Below are positions 41,501 through 51,815 of a stretch of DNA of 64,000 nt, in pieces. Location: contig SSBO01000001.1 of NCBI GenBank assembly GCA_005281725.1, positions 12,304,653 to 12,368,652 on the forward strand. Reading direction: 5' to 3'. The DNA is from Wuchereria bancrofti. Taxonomy: Eukaryota > Nematoda > Chromadorea > Rhabditida > Onchocercidae. How positions within the stretch are numbered: position 1 is the stretch's first letter; each line of letters opens with the position of its first letter. The position numbers and the translations under genes were made by a program. The notes below the pieces were generated by a model. The model was not told where the DNA came from. It did not search any database and was given only the letters and a program-made list of their open reading frames with translations.

Positions 41501-41877
41501 TCCTCACATATCTATTCCTCGGAATAATCAATTATTACATTAAATTAAATAATCATTACATTAGCTTAATTTGAGATAAAAATACCATTGACTAATTTAG
41601 GATAATTTGGGAAAATTACCGAAAATGTTCGAAAAAATGTATTAGAAGTAATTCTGAGCACAAATTATCATAGCATAGCATAAATTATTCAGATTATATC
41701 GAATATTTTTTTTTTCTCAAATTTTGTGATATTTCTAATAAAATGACTAAAAAATTTACTTTCATGAGGTGACAAATTGTTTAATGTCGCGTTTGAATAT
41801 GTTGTCATCCATAACGATAATAATTCTTTTGTAGCGCCTAATAGATCATCCACTGATTTATTTTCCATCTCTTCCAT
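26536..41877 (-). CDS. orai-1: ORAI store-operated calcium channel, long N-terminal extension
   Basis: ORAI forms the plasma-membrane calcium pore opened by STIM after ER store depletion. Minus-strand exons are 41877-41760, 41359-41304, 40996-40900, 34077-33946, 33186-33100, 32847-32760, 30224-29571, 29514-29409, 28094-27922, 27262-27123 and 26759-26536. All join in phase, giving 624 codons plus stop. The last five exons hold the channel: [16 protein letters not shown] then VALVELQ, so the TM1 pore glutamate and the cytosolic arginine equivalent to human R91 are kept. TM2 includes [18 protein letters not shown]3 includes [20 protein letters not shown] and TM4 includes [13 protein letters not shown]. 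The Asp-rich outer vestibule of human ORAI1 is replaced by QYERTTP. About 400 residues precede the core and are Ser/Asn/Thr-rich. Translation could instead start at ATG 30220 (430 aa). The acceptor at 30225 is weak, and a better one at 30238 breaks phase. A BEL/Pao relic lies in the intron between 34078 and 40899. Confidence 0.88.
28930..29318 (+). pseudogene. Coding-like relic inside an ORAI intron
   Basis: Two plus-strand frames antisense to ORAI are open and protein-like. One at about 28970-29083 includes [20 protein letters not shown]. One at about 29130-29315 follows a TCTTAG and includes [13 protein letters not shown] and [19 protein letters not shown]. Each ends in a stop and they lie in different frames. 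I cannot name the source. It may be a transposon or retrocopy fragment, or an A-rich chance reading. Confidence 0.25.
32177..32332. repeat. Repeated GCGGATCTTGTAG word
   Basis: GCGGATCTTGTAG occurs twice about 140 bp apart inside an ORAI intron. No function is evident. Confidence 0.35.
35043..35219 (+). repeat. Truncated 5' LTR of BEL/Pao element
   Basis: About 175 bp match the end of the 3' LTR, including AACGTAACACTATTGTTACT and AAGCCTTTCAAATTCCTGTT. The LTR ends in CACGACA just before GTGCTACGAG, which recurs next to the other LTR element at 56701-56710. The U3 part is missing. Confidence 0.75.
35560..36530 (+). pseudogene. BEL/Pao reverse transcriptase relic
   Basis: Stop-ridden frames carry Pao reverse transcriptase signatures in order: an [13 protein letters not shown] lead-in, [27 protein letters not shown], the palm motif [28 protein letters not shown], and the catalytic-loop region [18 protein letters not shown]. 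The second Asp of the usual YxDD is Asn here. At least five frame changes or stops interrupt it, so no active enzyme is possible. Confidence 0.85.
36545..36862 (-). pseudogene. nad5: Numt: fragment of mitochondrial nad5
   Basis: Read on the minus strand, this is a piece of NADH dehydrogenase subunit 5. It runs [17 protein letters not shown], where Trp is TGA and so a stop in the nuclear code, then [20 protein letters not shown] and VTAAVILMD. After a frameshift it continues [17 protein letters not shown]. This matches the ND5 core (the PTPVSxLVHSSTLVTAG block followed by the ALSTLSQxG block) in order. It sits between the reverse transcriptase and DUF5641 relics of the BEL/Pao element. Substitutions and the frameshift show it is a dead nuclear copy. 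The boundaries are approximate. Confidence 0.88.
36870..37175 (+). pseudogene. BEL/Pao integrase C-terminal (DUF5641-like) relic
   Basis: The frame from 36915 includes [20 protein letters not shown] and INMLFPMKI. It parallels the intact-looking DUF5641 stretch at 48515-49033 in the second element (MWKLVKMKEIKRGKDGEVRS). The start is scrambled by a frameshift near 36905. Confidence 0.8.
37285..38510 (+). pseudogene. Third ORF of BEL/Pao element, envelope-like relic
   Basis: Four broken, overlapping plus-strand frames (37285-37563, 37572-37808, 37836-38165 and 38132-38317) lie between the integrase tail and the 3' LTR, where some nematode BEL/Pao elements carry an envelope-like gene. A hydrophobic segment at about 38450-38506 near the end would suit a membrane anchor. 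Cysteines and one N-glycosylation-type motif are visible. Position and layout support the call; I could not recognise a specific glycoprotein family. It is broken by several stops and shifts. Confidence 0.5.
38727..39385 (+). repeat. 3' LTR of BEL/Pao element
   Basis: Starts TGCCGCGAAACTTCAAATAA after a GGAG polypurine end and finishes near CGCGACA. The start matches the TGTCGCGAAACTC starts at 49059 and 50982. It contains a promoter-like TATATAAAC at about 39022-39030. The end matches the 5' LTR remnant. Confidence 0.7.
39590..39985. repeat. AATAAT-rich low-complexity tract
   Basis: About 400 bases of imperfect AATAAT/AATTAT trinucleotide repeat directly beyond the 3' LTR, in an ORAI intron. 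Confidence 0.7.
41459..41497. repeat. Perfect 16-bp inverted repeat, 7-base loop
   Basis: CACAATATAAATGAAT is followed by AAACTGA and then its exact reverse complement, ATTCATTTATATTGTG. It lies in the first intron of the extended ORAI model. It could be a hairpin-forming MITE end or chance AT sequence. Confidence 0.7.
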
Positions 41878-41899
41878 ACTTACCTATTTTTCTGGATTG

Positions 41900-43920
41900 C
41901 TTTTTTTTTTTGGATACTAAATTTAATGGTATCATTTCGAACAAAAATCAAACTAATAAAATTTTCTATGAAATAAAAAGGAAAAAAAAAAAGAAACGTG
42001 AAGAAACTGTTAACGTGGAGCATTCGCTAAATGTTCAATTCACTGTTTGATTCATAGTCTCAAACATGTTTGTGACAGATTACACAAGAATTATTAAAAC
42101 AAATAAATAAAAAAAAAAACTTTTTTCTAAAAAAAGCACATAAAATTTCATTTAAAAAGCTTAAAAGCTAAGAAGAAAAATTTTTTTTTTAATATAATAT
42201 CGGTTTTCTTGACATAATTTATTTGACAGAGTCGATATAGAAAAAAAAGTTGATAGAGAAATGTTAATCTAATTTTCATAAGTTGAATAAATGAAATTAT
42301 TCATATCCTACTATTATACCTATTTCCTTCTACGATTTCAATTAGTCAAGTATATATTAGTATTAATAGAAAGGTATCATAAAATTTTAATTAGAAAAAC
42401 TTTAATTAGAATTTCGAAATTTTTATATTAACGATTTATTTTGCAAACTATAAATATCTTTAGATGAATAACAAATATTTTGATCAATGATATATGATTC
42501 GAACATAATAATAATGATGGTACTATTAAAATTGTACAGTCTTATACGAGTATGTTTTAATGGAAAAAAAATTAAAAAATGAAATAAGATTATACCTATA
42601 ATTTCAATATTTCAACAACAATCAAATGTAATCGGATATAATATCACTGAAAACAAAATTTGTTGAAATTTAGTAAAAATAGTATTTTAGTAAAAATTGC
42701 ACTGTTTATTCACTTTTTTGCTCTCACTAAAATGTAACTATAGACTATACTGGTTTTAGAGCATACAGTGAGAATAGGGTGTAAATTAAGGTTTTTAATT
42801 TAAATTAAAGTCAAATAGCGAACTGAAAACAAATTTCATTAGCATTATTAACACTACTTTTGAATCAGAATGTATCAGAAATACTTTTAATATATTAAAA
42901 TATTCAAAATAATAAATCAAATTCTAATGAACTAAGAGAGAAAAGAAATATTAGTATCTTTTTTTTCTATTCAGTTGTTTATTTCATTTCCTATAACACT
43001 TTAGTTATGACCATTTAAATAATATTCTTCCTTTATTTTCAAAGGAAAATATTCTGCACATCCTTGATTTAGTGATTTTGATCCCTAATATACAACTTTG
43101 ATGAAATTGGAGAAAATTTTGAATTTGAGTTAATTTCAAAAACACTAACATCCTATTAACGTTTTCCGGTATTAAACTGAAACACCACTGTAAAAGTAAC
43201 AAATCATAGTGTTTCGATTCAAATCATTTAAAAACGAAAATGATGAGATAAGCCAAAATATTTTCTGCTCACTTTTAATTCCATTCATAATAAATCATCA
43301 GTTTTTACAAGAAGTCAAAAAAAAAAACTGTGAACAGACGAAAATTTTTGAAAAAATTTGAATCATCAAAAGCGAAAAAAAAAAAAGAATAAAATAAAAA
43401 GGGAATAAAATGAAAGAACAGAAGGAGCAAAAATGTCAGGCAAATCAAAGCATTAAAATATAATGAAATCGAAAAAATTTTTTATTGCTGAAAAAAAGAA
43501 TTCTTGATTCATTTTATTTTCCTATCTCCCATCTTTTTTTTATTTCTTTTTATTTTTTTTCTCGAATTTCAATGTGTTTCCCTCCTCTTGTTTAATTATG
43601 TATAAATGAATTAAACAAAGATCAACACAATCATATCAAATCAATTAACTTCACATATGTGTTTGTAAAGCTTACCACTTATAAAAACTTTTTAACTGAA
43701 ACAAATTTTAATTATTTGATATTGGATACTTCTAACAAATAATATTGCTTCAAATTTCATAAGAAAAAAATCTGCCGAGAACAACTATAAACTAATAATT
43801 GTTCAGATATCAGATTGAAGCAGAAAAAAGTCGAGATGTCAATTTATTTAAAAAACATCGCTAAATGGGACATAAGTGTATTTTATTTGCCAATACTTTT
43901 TTTTTTCAAAAAGAGAAAAA
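41900..43920. other. AT-rich region, likely ORAI upstream DNA
   Basis: No coding block is supported. The minus-strand frame 43202-43005 has no splice context. Promoter elements of the extended ORAI gene should lie just above 41877, but none is recognisable by eye. Confidence 0.45.
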
Positions 43921-43926
43921 AATGAG

Positions 43927-44130
43927 ATGAAAAAAGAAAAAAAAGTGCAAAATAATTATTATATACCCATTAATGTTAAAGCAGGAATTCATTGTATCAT
44001 CTTGCTAATTTGGCTGCTACCGATCTGTTATCGATTAGCAATTATACCACCAGGAAATACTCAAAAAAGCTCGATTTCGATTGAAATTTTTTCAAAATTT
44101 AATGATGAAATACCAATGATATTTTTTTAG
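43927..44130 (+). CDS. Small hypothetical membrane protein
   Basis: An ATG at 43927 opens 67 codons to TAG at 44128-44130. A Lys/Glu-rich start is followed by one hydrophobic segment (AGIHCIILLIWLLPICY), then a polar tail beginning IIPPGNTQKSS. Codon content from about 43975 on is richer in G and C than the flanks, as expected for real coding sequence. It may be a single-pass protein or one exon of a larger gene. I do not recognise it. Confidence 0.3.
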   Translation: MKKEKKVQNNYYIPINVKAGIHCIILLIWLLPICYRLAIIPPGNTQKSSISIEIFSKFNDEIPMIFF

Positions 44131-44670
44131 TTCATTTTCAAACAAGTAAATAAATGAACATCATGTTTCAATTCTAACAACAAAATTCATAAAGTTTTTA
44201 AATATGAATTTAAAAGAAAATTAAAATATGATACAATAGTATTATATTTCAAAAGTTAAAAAGAAAATGGATTTGTACAATTTCCATCGTCACAATGACA
44301 AATTAAATAAAAAATATCATTTCTACAGTTAGAGTAGTTATTGAAATCATATTTCATAAAACATACCATTCGAAGCATTTGCTCGTTTAGAAAAATGCCA
44401 AAAGAGCGATAAGGAAAAGAAGGAAGATAGTAGTAAGGAAGAAAATGAAAGAAGAAGTGATAATAAATCGTAATCAATGAATGATCTATCATCTCCACTT
44501 CATTATTTTATACTGAATAGTTCGAAAAAAAATTCACGTGACACTTTGTTGACAACATATTACTGTGAGCACAAAATGCTAATGGAAAATCTTGAAACAA
44601 CTGAGATATATTTCTAAGTTTTTCAAATTTGCAAAAATTCCGCAATGACTAGCGTAGTCAAAAATCAATT

Positions 44671-44859
44671 ATGGATGCACTGTTCGAATCTTCTCCAGTA
44701 CTGAATGACGTGAAACAGGACTTTGTCCGTTCAACTTCAGTAGATTAGGGTATACCTCGAATAAAGAGGAAGCGTTTACACTCAACGAGACTATGCAACT
44801 TTAGGCGATTGGAAGTCTACCCAAAACTGCCTTTTGGAGACAATTTTTTAAAAAACTGA
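44671..44859 (+). CDS. Unidentified ORF with one in-frame TAG
   Basis: ATG at 44671 starts MDALFESSPVLNDVKQDFVR and runs on for 25 codons to a TAG at 44746-44748. The same frame then continues for 36 codons with a basic, nuclear-localisation-like stretch (IPRIKRKRLHSTRLCNFRRL) to TGA at 44857. Codon texture is protein-like on both sides of the TAG. Options are an exon ending at 44739 (TCA|GTAGAT donor), a nonsense-mutated pseudogene, or two unrelated exons. No family was recognised. Confidence 0.35.
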
Positions 44860-45655
44860 CCCAGACAAAAAGTTTAAGTTTTTATATAAGTGGACATTGG
44901 TTTATAAGAAGCACATGACGATTGTCAGTAAAGAGTTGTCTATCGGATTATCTTTACTCTTCATATACCTTTTATATAATACGAGTTTTTTTTTTCTTTG
45001 TATAGTACAGTACTTTATATAGTAAGTAATCTTTATGTTTATTTATAAAGTATATAATATTTACTTTTTACTACTGCTTTAACATTCATTTGCTCATAAG
45101 AATGACTACTAGATTAGAAATATTTTCACATTGCATGTAGATTTGGTTTAGAATAAAGAAATAATTTTCAGCATATGAAGCAAAGCATATATTCTTTATT
45201 GACAACTGTAACATTTCAGGAATGCAGATAAGCTCAGTTACAACTGGAAGATATGTATTAGATAAATCATTGCTTACGTAAGATGTAGCTTTAAAACAGT
45301 TTTATATTTCTCTAAGGAATATTCAATTAAGACAATCTTTAGTCTTTTGAATTTAATGAAATTTTATTTTGACACATTACAATTCAGTTTTTCCGACCGA
45401 TAGATTATCATACCTTCTCATTTCACCATTAATTTTATCGAAGCTAACATCAATCAACAAAAAAGATTGATAAAGGGCTCTAAAATCAACAGAGCCAGGC
45501 TCTAAAATTTGAGAAACCCCTTTAAAAAGTATATTAGTGTTTAAAGAATCATTATATTGTCTTTTTTGTACGGATCTGAATTATGGATCGTTTACGCTGT
45601 CTCTGTAAAATACTAAACAATCCCTAACTAAAAAAGAGACTTTAATATCAACGAA

Positions 45656-46077
45656 ATGAGATTTTTCCCTGTGTATGGAGTGATAACGAAGGAAGAAGAT
45701 CAGTGGATTGAAATCAATTGGGATACTTTATTTGTGAGTGTTTTTTTGGTGGTTGAAATTACCAATGAATAATATAAGAGTATAGCAATCAGCTAATAAA
45801 AATTTGAGGAATAATTTTCACACACACACATTTCAATTTTGTTTACCTCAAATAACAAATATTGATTAGATTATAAGTAATTTATGACTTTTTGATTGTC
45901 TAAAAAAATATGACAAATATTACAGTGATTGCTGCTATGTTACGCTCAATATAATTTGTTATAAACGTTTCTCTTCAATTACAGCAAGCAAAAAATATCG
46001 AAAAAGATGATAATGTATTAATATTTACGCTACCAACAGAAGCTGCGTCAAAAATGAAAAAAAGAGGAAAAAAATAA
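45656..46077 (+). CDS. Small two-exon hypothetical protein
   Basis: Exons 45656-45733 and 45985-46077 join in phase 0 over a GTGAGT donor and an ATTACAG acceptor, giving 56 residues. It begins MRFFPVYGVITKEEDQW, includes NVLIFTLPTEAASKMK and ends in a basic RGKK tail. No signal peptide or membrane segment is visible. The frame stays open upstream of the ATG for eight codons, so these may be the last two exons of a longer gene that could include the blocks at 44671-44859. The function is unknown. Confidence 0.5.
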
Positions 46078-46902
46078 TTTCTTGGATAATTAATTTCTCT
46101 TGTTTGTTTAAAATATGATTTTAAAATATAATTTAATAAAGATTAAGTTTCAAGTTAAAGACAGAAATTTTACTTATTTATGATAATATGCAACACAGAT
46201 ATAGATATGCGGAATTTCATCAAAGAATATTCATATGGAATTATTTCTTCATTTTTTTTTTACATTTCGAAATGAAAAAAAAAACTGACCTTCGTTATCA
46301 TATACAAATCCATTCCGAAAGATGGAAAATAAGAAATACACTGTCTGGTTATTATTACTTTTAATTACTGTTATTTTTAACTACTGCTAGCTTTTATTAT
46401 GTGTTATCGAATCTGTTTCCTATCAGAGGAATATTTTCAATTTTTCGAAAATATGCAAATTTGCGCAGGACAAAAGTCATGTTCCACTTTATTATGCAAA
46501 AATATGAGGTGAAACTGATCAAAATTCATGATAAATTTGTTGCTTAATTCATCGTCAAAAATGTTTCATTGAAATTGTAGAATATTTGCAATGAGCAAAG
46601 ATTATTCAGTTTAAAAGAGAAGCGAAATTGACATAGAATTCACTGTATATTTGCTTTGTGTCCCTCAAATTAATTCGGTCTTCATTTTTACTTTCAAAAA
46701 ACGATTGGTAAAAGTTACAATGTTTAAAAAATGTGATACTGAAATTTCTGAAAATCTAAATTACCCGTCCTTTTCCGTTAGACTGAAAAGTCGCAACCAC
46801 AAGATCATCAAACTAAAATTTGACTTACTGTAATATGTGTTTGTGTTAAATTCACATAACTCTCCTTCATTAAGGCACTAATTCCGGGAACGCTCTGCAA
46901 CG
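46078..46902. other. Intergenic upstream of secreted-protein gene
   Basis: No supported gene. A plus frame from an ATG at about 46720 gives 37 residues ending LKFDLL; it lies 70 bases before the next gene and could be an upstream ORF or noise. ATTCCGGGAACG just before the ATG at 46903 resembles ATTCCGGAACG before the paralogue at 63396. Confidence 0.45.
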
Positions 46903-47479
46903 ATGAAAAGCCCACAATCTGCACTTTTCACATTATTTTTTTGCATTTTCGGCACAGGCACATTATTAGCAACGTCACAGCGATTCGCTTTGGTAATTTT
47001 TGAGAAGTTATACAGATATGATATGATACTGAAAAAAATTAAAAAATCAAAAGTGCGGATTCTCAAGGAATTTTTTGAGGTTGATAACAACATTGAGGAT
47101 GATTACTTATACACTGAGCCTGCTGATATCTATGACGACGACTTTGATGACTCTGACAACGAGAACGATCCTATTTTCACTGATATTACCTTAAATCATA
47201 CCACCCTTACCTTTCTAAGCACATCGCAGGATACCGTTTCCCCACTTGCCATGACTCTCCTCACGTACTTAATGCATGAAGGATACATAACTGATGCAGC
47301 GCTACCTTGGAAGTAAGTTTACCTTCGATATCTTCTCATAAGTACACTGCTAGTATTGTTTTCTTTGCATCACTTATCAGTCCTTCTGTTTCAGCACTGG
47401 CAGACCACTTGTACTCAGACTTAATCGGACGACTGCGGGACAAAATGATGATGTAGTTACCAACATTCAAGTAGTATAA
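46903..47479 (+). CDS. Small secreted/anchored acidic protein, paralogue A
   Basis: Exons 46903-47312 and 47395-47479 join in phase 2 and encode 164 residues. The N terminus is a hydrophobic signal or anchor (ALFTLFFCIFGTGTLLATSQ). A basic stretch (KKIKKSKVR) follows, then an Asp/Glu-rich middle with runs such as DDDFDDSDNEND, and then a conserved end, EGYITDAALPWN, at the splice junction. The tail is polar and has an N-R-T glycosylation-type site. The minus-strand gene at 62704-63396 has the same order: M(K/R)S..Q start, GT..LLA.SQR, VIF, and a YI.A..LPWN junction split at the same phase. I do not recognise the family; it is probably nematode-restricted. The start is the first ATG, preceded by TCCGGGAACG as in the paralogue. 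Confidence 0.75.
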
Positions 47480-47959
47480 TTTTATCCGTTTATGAGCGAA
47501 AACCGATTCCGCAGAATTCAGTTATGTTTGTTGTTGAATAAAGTTGAAATTAGTATTTGTTCACTTTTGATTAAATCATTTTTGTTGCAGTGCAATCAGT
47601 TTCAATTTTATATCACTTGAAAAACTGAGAGTTACTATGAAATTCTGCTGACTTTTATTTATAACCAAAAAGCGTAACGCTGCAAACTGCAAAGTAATGA
47701 TTCGATAAGCTTTCCACGTGAAAAAGACCATAAAATACCCCATGCGGTATCATATAAAATTATGTGGTAACCGGAATTCTTCCCTTATAAAAGTCCGACA
47801 AAACACCTGTTTCAGCTTACTTCCATTAAAGTGTGCTATTTTTGTTGATTTAAACAGCATCATTGGAGTTCTGAACAAAGGATGCCGAAAGGTGGAACGG
47901 AAATCAAACGAATCTTTAATAAGTGCATGATGTGCTGGACAACTAAACCATTTAGGTTC

Positions 47960-48510
47960 CAGCATCTCGGACCACATGATCAAGACCTTTTGCGCCAGTG
48001 GGATTAGATTATTTAGGTCCTCTTATTATCAGGAGTGATAATGGGTTAACAAAAAGATGAATAGCACTGTTCACATGTTTTACAACAAGAGCTGTACATC
48101 TGGAAATGACAGAAACCTTTTTAGCCGAAGGCTTTTTATATGTTTTAAGAAGATTTACAGCAAGACGAGGCTATCCAGAATTAATCTTGAGTGACAACGC
48201 TGGTCAATTCCAGTTGGTTTTTAAAATCATTATGAATCAACAATTAAATGAATTCCTAGAGAAAAAGAAAATGATCTGGAAAAATATAATAAAAAAGCAC
48301 CTTGGAATGGAGGAGTATATGAGCGACTCATTGGTTTAACAAAAAAGGCAATGAAAAGGGCCATTGGCAGGAAGTTATTATGGGAATGAAAATTGATTAC
48401 TCTAATAGTGGAAGTAGAAAGTATTTTGAACACTCGACCGTTAACTTACGTAAATTTTGACGATTGTGTCGTATTGCGTCCAATTGATTTCATACTGCCG
48501 AAACACCTCT
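47960..48510 (+). pseudogene. BEL/Pao integrase core relic
   Basis: Recognisable blocks in order are RPFAPVGLDYLGPLIIR, IALFTCFTTRAVHLEM, the SDNAGQF Asp region (usually SDNGTNF), AYVRL-like APWNGGVYERLIGLTKKAMK (after a frameshift) and LNTRPLTYV. Stops (for example TGA at 48057-48059) and frameshifts inactivate it. Confidence 0.85.
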
Positions 48511-48514
48511 AATT

Positions 48515-49033
48515 ATGCTTATTAATAAGGAGGATGAATTGGATGAGTTTATCCCTTATAAATTGAACTCTCAAGAAAAACTCATTCAGTATTGGTCGAA
48601 TACATTAAAGGATCTCGATACCTTTTGGGGAATATGGAAAGACGAATATTTGAATAGCCTTAAAAAAAGGAACAGAGAACATTCTTCTCTAAGAGATCTA
48701 ATAAGAAGAGCTCCTCATGAGGGAGAGATTTTGTTGGTCAATGAACCAGAAGCTCTCCGTTGCATGTGGAAATTAGTCAAAATGAAGGAAATTAAAAGAG
48801 GAAAGGATGGAGAAGTAAGAAGTGTCTCAATAGAATTACCACAAGGAAAAATTCTCAACAAACCGGTGAATATGCTATACTCACTGGAAATCAAAGGCGA
48901 GGAAAATTTGGATTCTCAACCAACAGTGTTCGACAAATCAATTCAAAATGTCGATGAACAAGAATCTATCGTTCGACGAACTAGAAATGCTATAAATCGA
49001 CACAATCAAACAAAGATACCGAACTATCCTTAA
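48515..49033 (+). pseudogene. BEL/Pao integrase C-terminal domain (DUF5641-like)
   Basis: An open frame of 172 codons runs from FIPYKLNSQEKLIQYW through GIWKDEYLNSLKKRNREHSS, GEILLVNEPEALRCMWKLVK and EIKRGKDGEVRSVSIELPQG to NKPVNMLYSLEI. This is the classic tail of BEL/Pao polyproteins. The frame itself has no stop, but the upstream pol is broken, so it is counted as part of a dead element. Confidence 0.85.
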
Positions 49034-49058
49034 AGCAACCAGCTCATTCAGTCGGGAG

Positions 49059-49446
49059 TGTCGCGAAACTCGAAATAATCTCGTGAGTCTCCAAGTAGCT
49101 TACAAAATATATCAAATAAAATTGTATTAATCCATAACACTAAAATCAGTCTTAATTGAACATTAGAAATGTAAAACTGTTTCAAATTACATCGTGTAAG
49201 CAATCATTATTCCAGCACTCATTTTCCCATTGTAGTTGAGCTTATCTGTTTGTCTAGACATTTCCAAATGATAATGAAGGGTATGTGCATTGTTTAATAT
49301 GTTAAAAACTACTCCTTTATTCTAAATCAAATTTGCTTGCAATGTTGAAATATTGTAAAGATTTTCTAATCTAATAATAATTCTATGAGAAGCTACAATA
49401 TTAAAAACCATGTTTTATTATATAAAGAGTAAAGATCATCTAAAGG
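49059..49446 (+). repeat. LTR A of BEL/Pao, U3 part
   Basis: Starts TGTCGCGAAACTCGAAATAA and matches LTR B (50982 on) over about 390 bp through TATATAAAGAGTAAAGATCA, a likely core promoter. After TCTAAAGG the two copies part company. Confidence 0.8.
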
Positions 49447-49970
49447 TCATAGTTTTACAAATGATTCGTTATATTCACATTGTCTACAAATGCGGTGTGT
49501 TATTAGGATCACAGCAAAAGTTATGAAATTATCAAAAAGAATATGCGATTATTAAATTTAATCACAAAGGTAAAAGAATGACCATCGGCGATCACTCGAA
49601 ATAATCACAGAAGTAAAGCAGTGATCACTGGCGATCACTCGAAATGTTATAACAACTTTAATGTCACCAAACACTTTTAGAAAATTCCTTTGTTCTACTT
49701 ATTGTGAAATCACTCACACTCAGTATTACTGAATGAGAGAGCTCTTGGTGGGGATTTTGGTATTATTCACGTTTCGGTGTTCCCTAACTTGTACATTGAC
49801 ATTTTGTATTTTACATACTTAAGTTTTACTGACCTTTTAATTGTGGCTGTAAGCCAATCATTTAATGTAATAAGCATATTCTCATTTACTTAAAATTATT
49901 ATTAAACATCGTACAACAATCGATCGGAAGCATTCGTTGTCCTTTTTTCCTCTCTTCCTTATTATTTATA
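49413..49970 (+). repeat. Left arm of a large inverted repeat
   Basis: About 558 bp are repeated in reverse complement at 51816-52362 with few differences. Shared words include GAATGACCATCGGCGATCAC-like blocks, AGAGAGCTCTTGGTGGGGAT and CATCGTACAACAATCGATCG. The outer end overlaps the LTR promoter region. Confidence 0.85.
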
Positions 49971-50002
49971 CCTAACTGCAATGGCCTATTAGTGACAAAA
50001 CA

Positions 50003-50335
50003 CTTGCAACTACCTGCTACTGTACCCACTTGCAACCACCTGCTGTACAAAGCGACTACAATAACAAATGGTTACAGGGCAAGTGGTTACAGTAGGAGGT
50101 GGTAGCAAGTGGTTGCAACAAGTGATTGTAAGCGGTTGCCTCAGTAGGTGGTTGTAAGTGGTTACAGCAACAGGTGGTCGTAAGCGGTTACCGTAGCAGG
50201 TGGTTGCAAGTGGCTACAGTAGCAGGTGGCTGCAAGTGGTTACAATAACAGGTAGTTCCAAACAGGTTGTTGCAAATAGTAGGAAGTGGCAGTAGAAAGT
50301 GGTAGAAAGTAATAGCAAGTGGTGGCAAATAGTGG
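50003..50335. repeat. Minisatellite of GTGGTTACAGTAGCAG-like units
   Basis: Roughly 10 imperfect units of about 26-30 bp (GTGGTTACAGTAGCAGGTGG type). The first ~60 bp (50003-50066) hold units on the opposite strand (ACTTGCAACCACCTGCTGTA), so the array can fold on itself. It lies inside the spacer of the large inverted repeat. Confidence 0.8.
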
Positions 50336-50981
50336 TAAATGAACAGAAATAATAAAAAATGAGGGCTATGAGAGAAAATTGAACGTTGGCAAGGAGACAT
50401 GCTTTAGGAAATTAAAAAAAGAAAGGAAAAAAGTGAAAAGAAATAATATTTAGGGGAAGCTTTCGAGAACTAAGATTTAATCAACAAGAGACATAGAATG
50501 AGTGAAGTTTACGAAAAATGTAAAGAAAAGATTTCTTAAAATGATAACAAACAAATGCAAAATGGTATGAAAATAAAATTTTTTTCAAGAAAAGCATGCA
50601 AAAATAAAATCAATGATAAAAAGAAAGAAAATGTGAGTTGCTGAACAAAGAAGATATTAGCAGTGTTATTGTAGAAAAAAAAATAGCTAATTTAACAGAA
50701 AATTACGAAAAAAATCAAGTTATTGCAACAAAGAAACTATAAATTCTTTTTCGAAATTTCAAAAACAAAATCTTCAGGGAAATTAGACTAAAAAAACTTC
50801 CAACATATGTTAACCATGAGCAAAAATAGACCTATTGCAGATAAAACTCTTAACTACTATTGCAAAAAAACAAAAAAAAAAAAGAAAAAACAGGAGGTGA
50901 AAAGTAAAAACGAGGACAAATGATACTGAAAGCTAAATAATAAACCATAAAAAGCGAAAAACGAAATGTAGATAATCGGAT

Positions 50982-51596
50982 TGTCGCGAAACTCGAAATA
51001 ATTTTGCGAACCTCCCAATAACTTACAAGCATATCAAATAAAATTGTATAAATCCACATTACTAAAATTCATCTTAATTGAACATTAGAAATGTAAAATT
51101 ATTTCAAATTGCATCATGTAAGCAATTATTATTTCAACATTCATCTTCCTATTGTAACTGAGCTTATCTGCTTGTCTAGAAAATTTCAGCAGTTAACAAA
51201 GGTTATGTGCATTGTTTAAATGTTAAAAACTACTCCTTTATTCCAAATCAAATTTGCTTGTAGTGTCGAAATATTGTAAAGGTTTTCTAATCTAATAGTC
51301 AAACAATATTAAAACCCTTATCTCTTACTATATAAAGAGTAAAGATCATCTAAAGGCTCCTTACTCAATAATCATTCTCTTGCTGCAAGTCAGTGTCCAC
51401 TATATAAGGATTTAAATCCTTTATCTTCATCAGTTTTTTTTTACCAGTAAGCAAGTTAAGTTCAGCTGCTCTCTCACTCACAATTCATTTAATTCCATTA
51501 AATTCCCCATCAAGCCATCAATTTTGTTCATCTTATTCGTAGATAGATTACGAAATTATAAACAGTATTGTTGTTATAGATTAATATCTATATATT
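50982..51596 (+). repeat. LTR B of BEL/Pao, apparently full length
   Basis: Starts TGTCGCGAAACTCGAAATAA, contains TACTATATAAAGAGTAAAGA and ends near GGTTGCTAGCGAATAA, which resembles the post-LTR motif TTTGGTGCTACGAGC at 56698. It is not preceded by a polypurine tract. About 220 bp of unidentified leader-like sequence follow before the right arm. Confidence 0.7.
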
Positions 51597-51815
51597 CTGG
51601 TTGCTAGCGAATAAAATCGTCACAACAGACCTATCATTCAGCGCATTTGTCTATACCAACCGCAATAAAAAACAAGGAAGGCTCTTGAGCATACAAAAGT
51701 CCAATTCGACTCTAAACCACAAATTATATTCAGACTGAACCCCAAATTTCACAACACGGATCCCATAGACTGTTCTGCCACTGTAATATACAGACTGTAA
51801 TAGCCAATATTTAGA

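Larger units (their letters stand above)
47700..49446 (+). mobile_element. Decayed BEL/Pao element 2, pol 3' half and LTR
   Basis: From left to right: an integrase zinc-finger relic (MPKGGTEIKRIFNKCMMCW and KPFRFQ), a catalytic-core relic, a DUF5641-like open frame, a GTCGGGAG polypurine end and an LTR starting at 49059. LTR similarity to the copy at 50982 stops at about 49446, where the inverted-repeat arm takes over. The 5' part of the element is absent. Confidence 0.8.
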
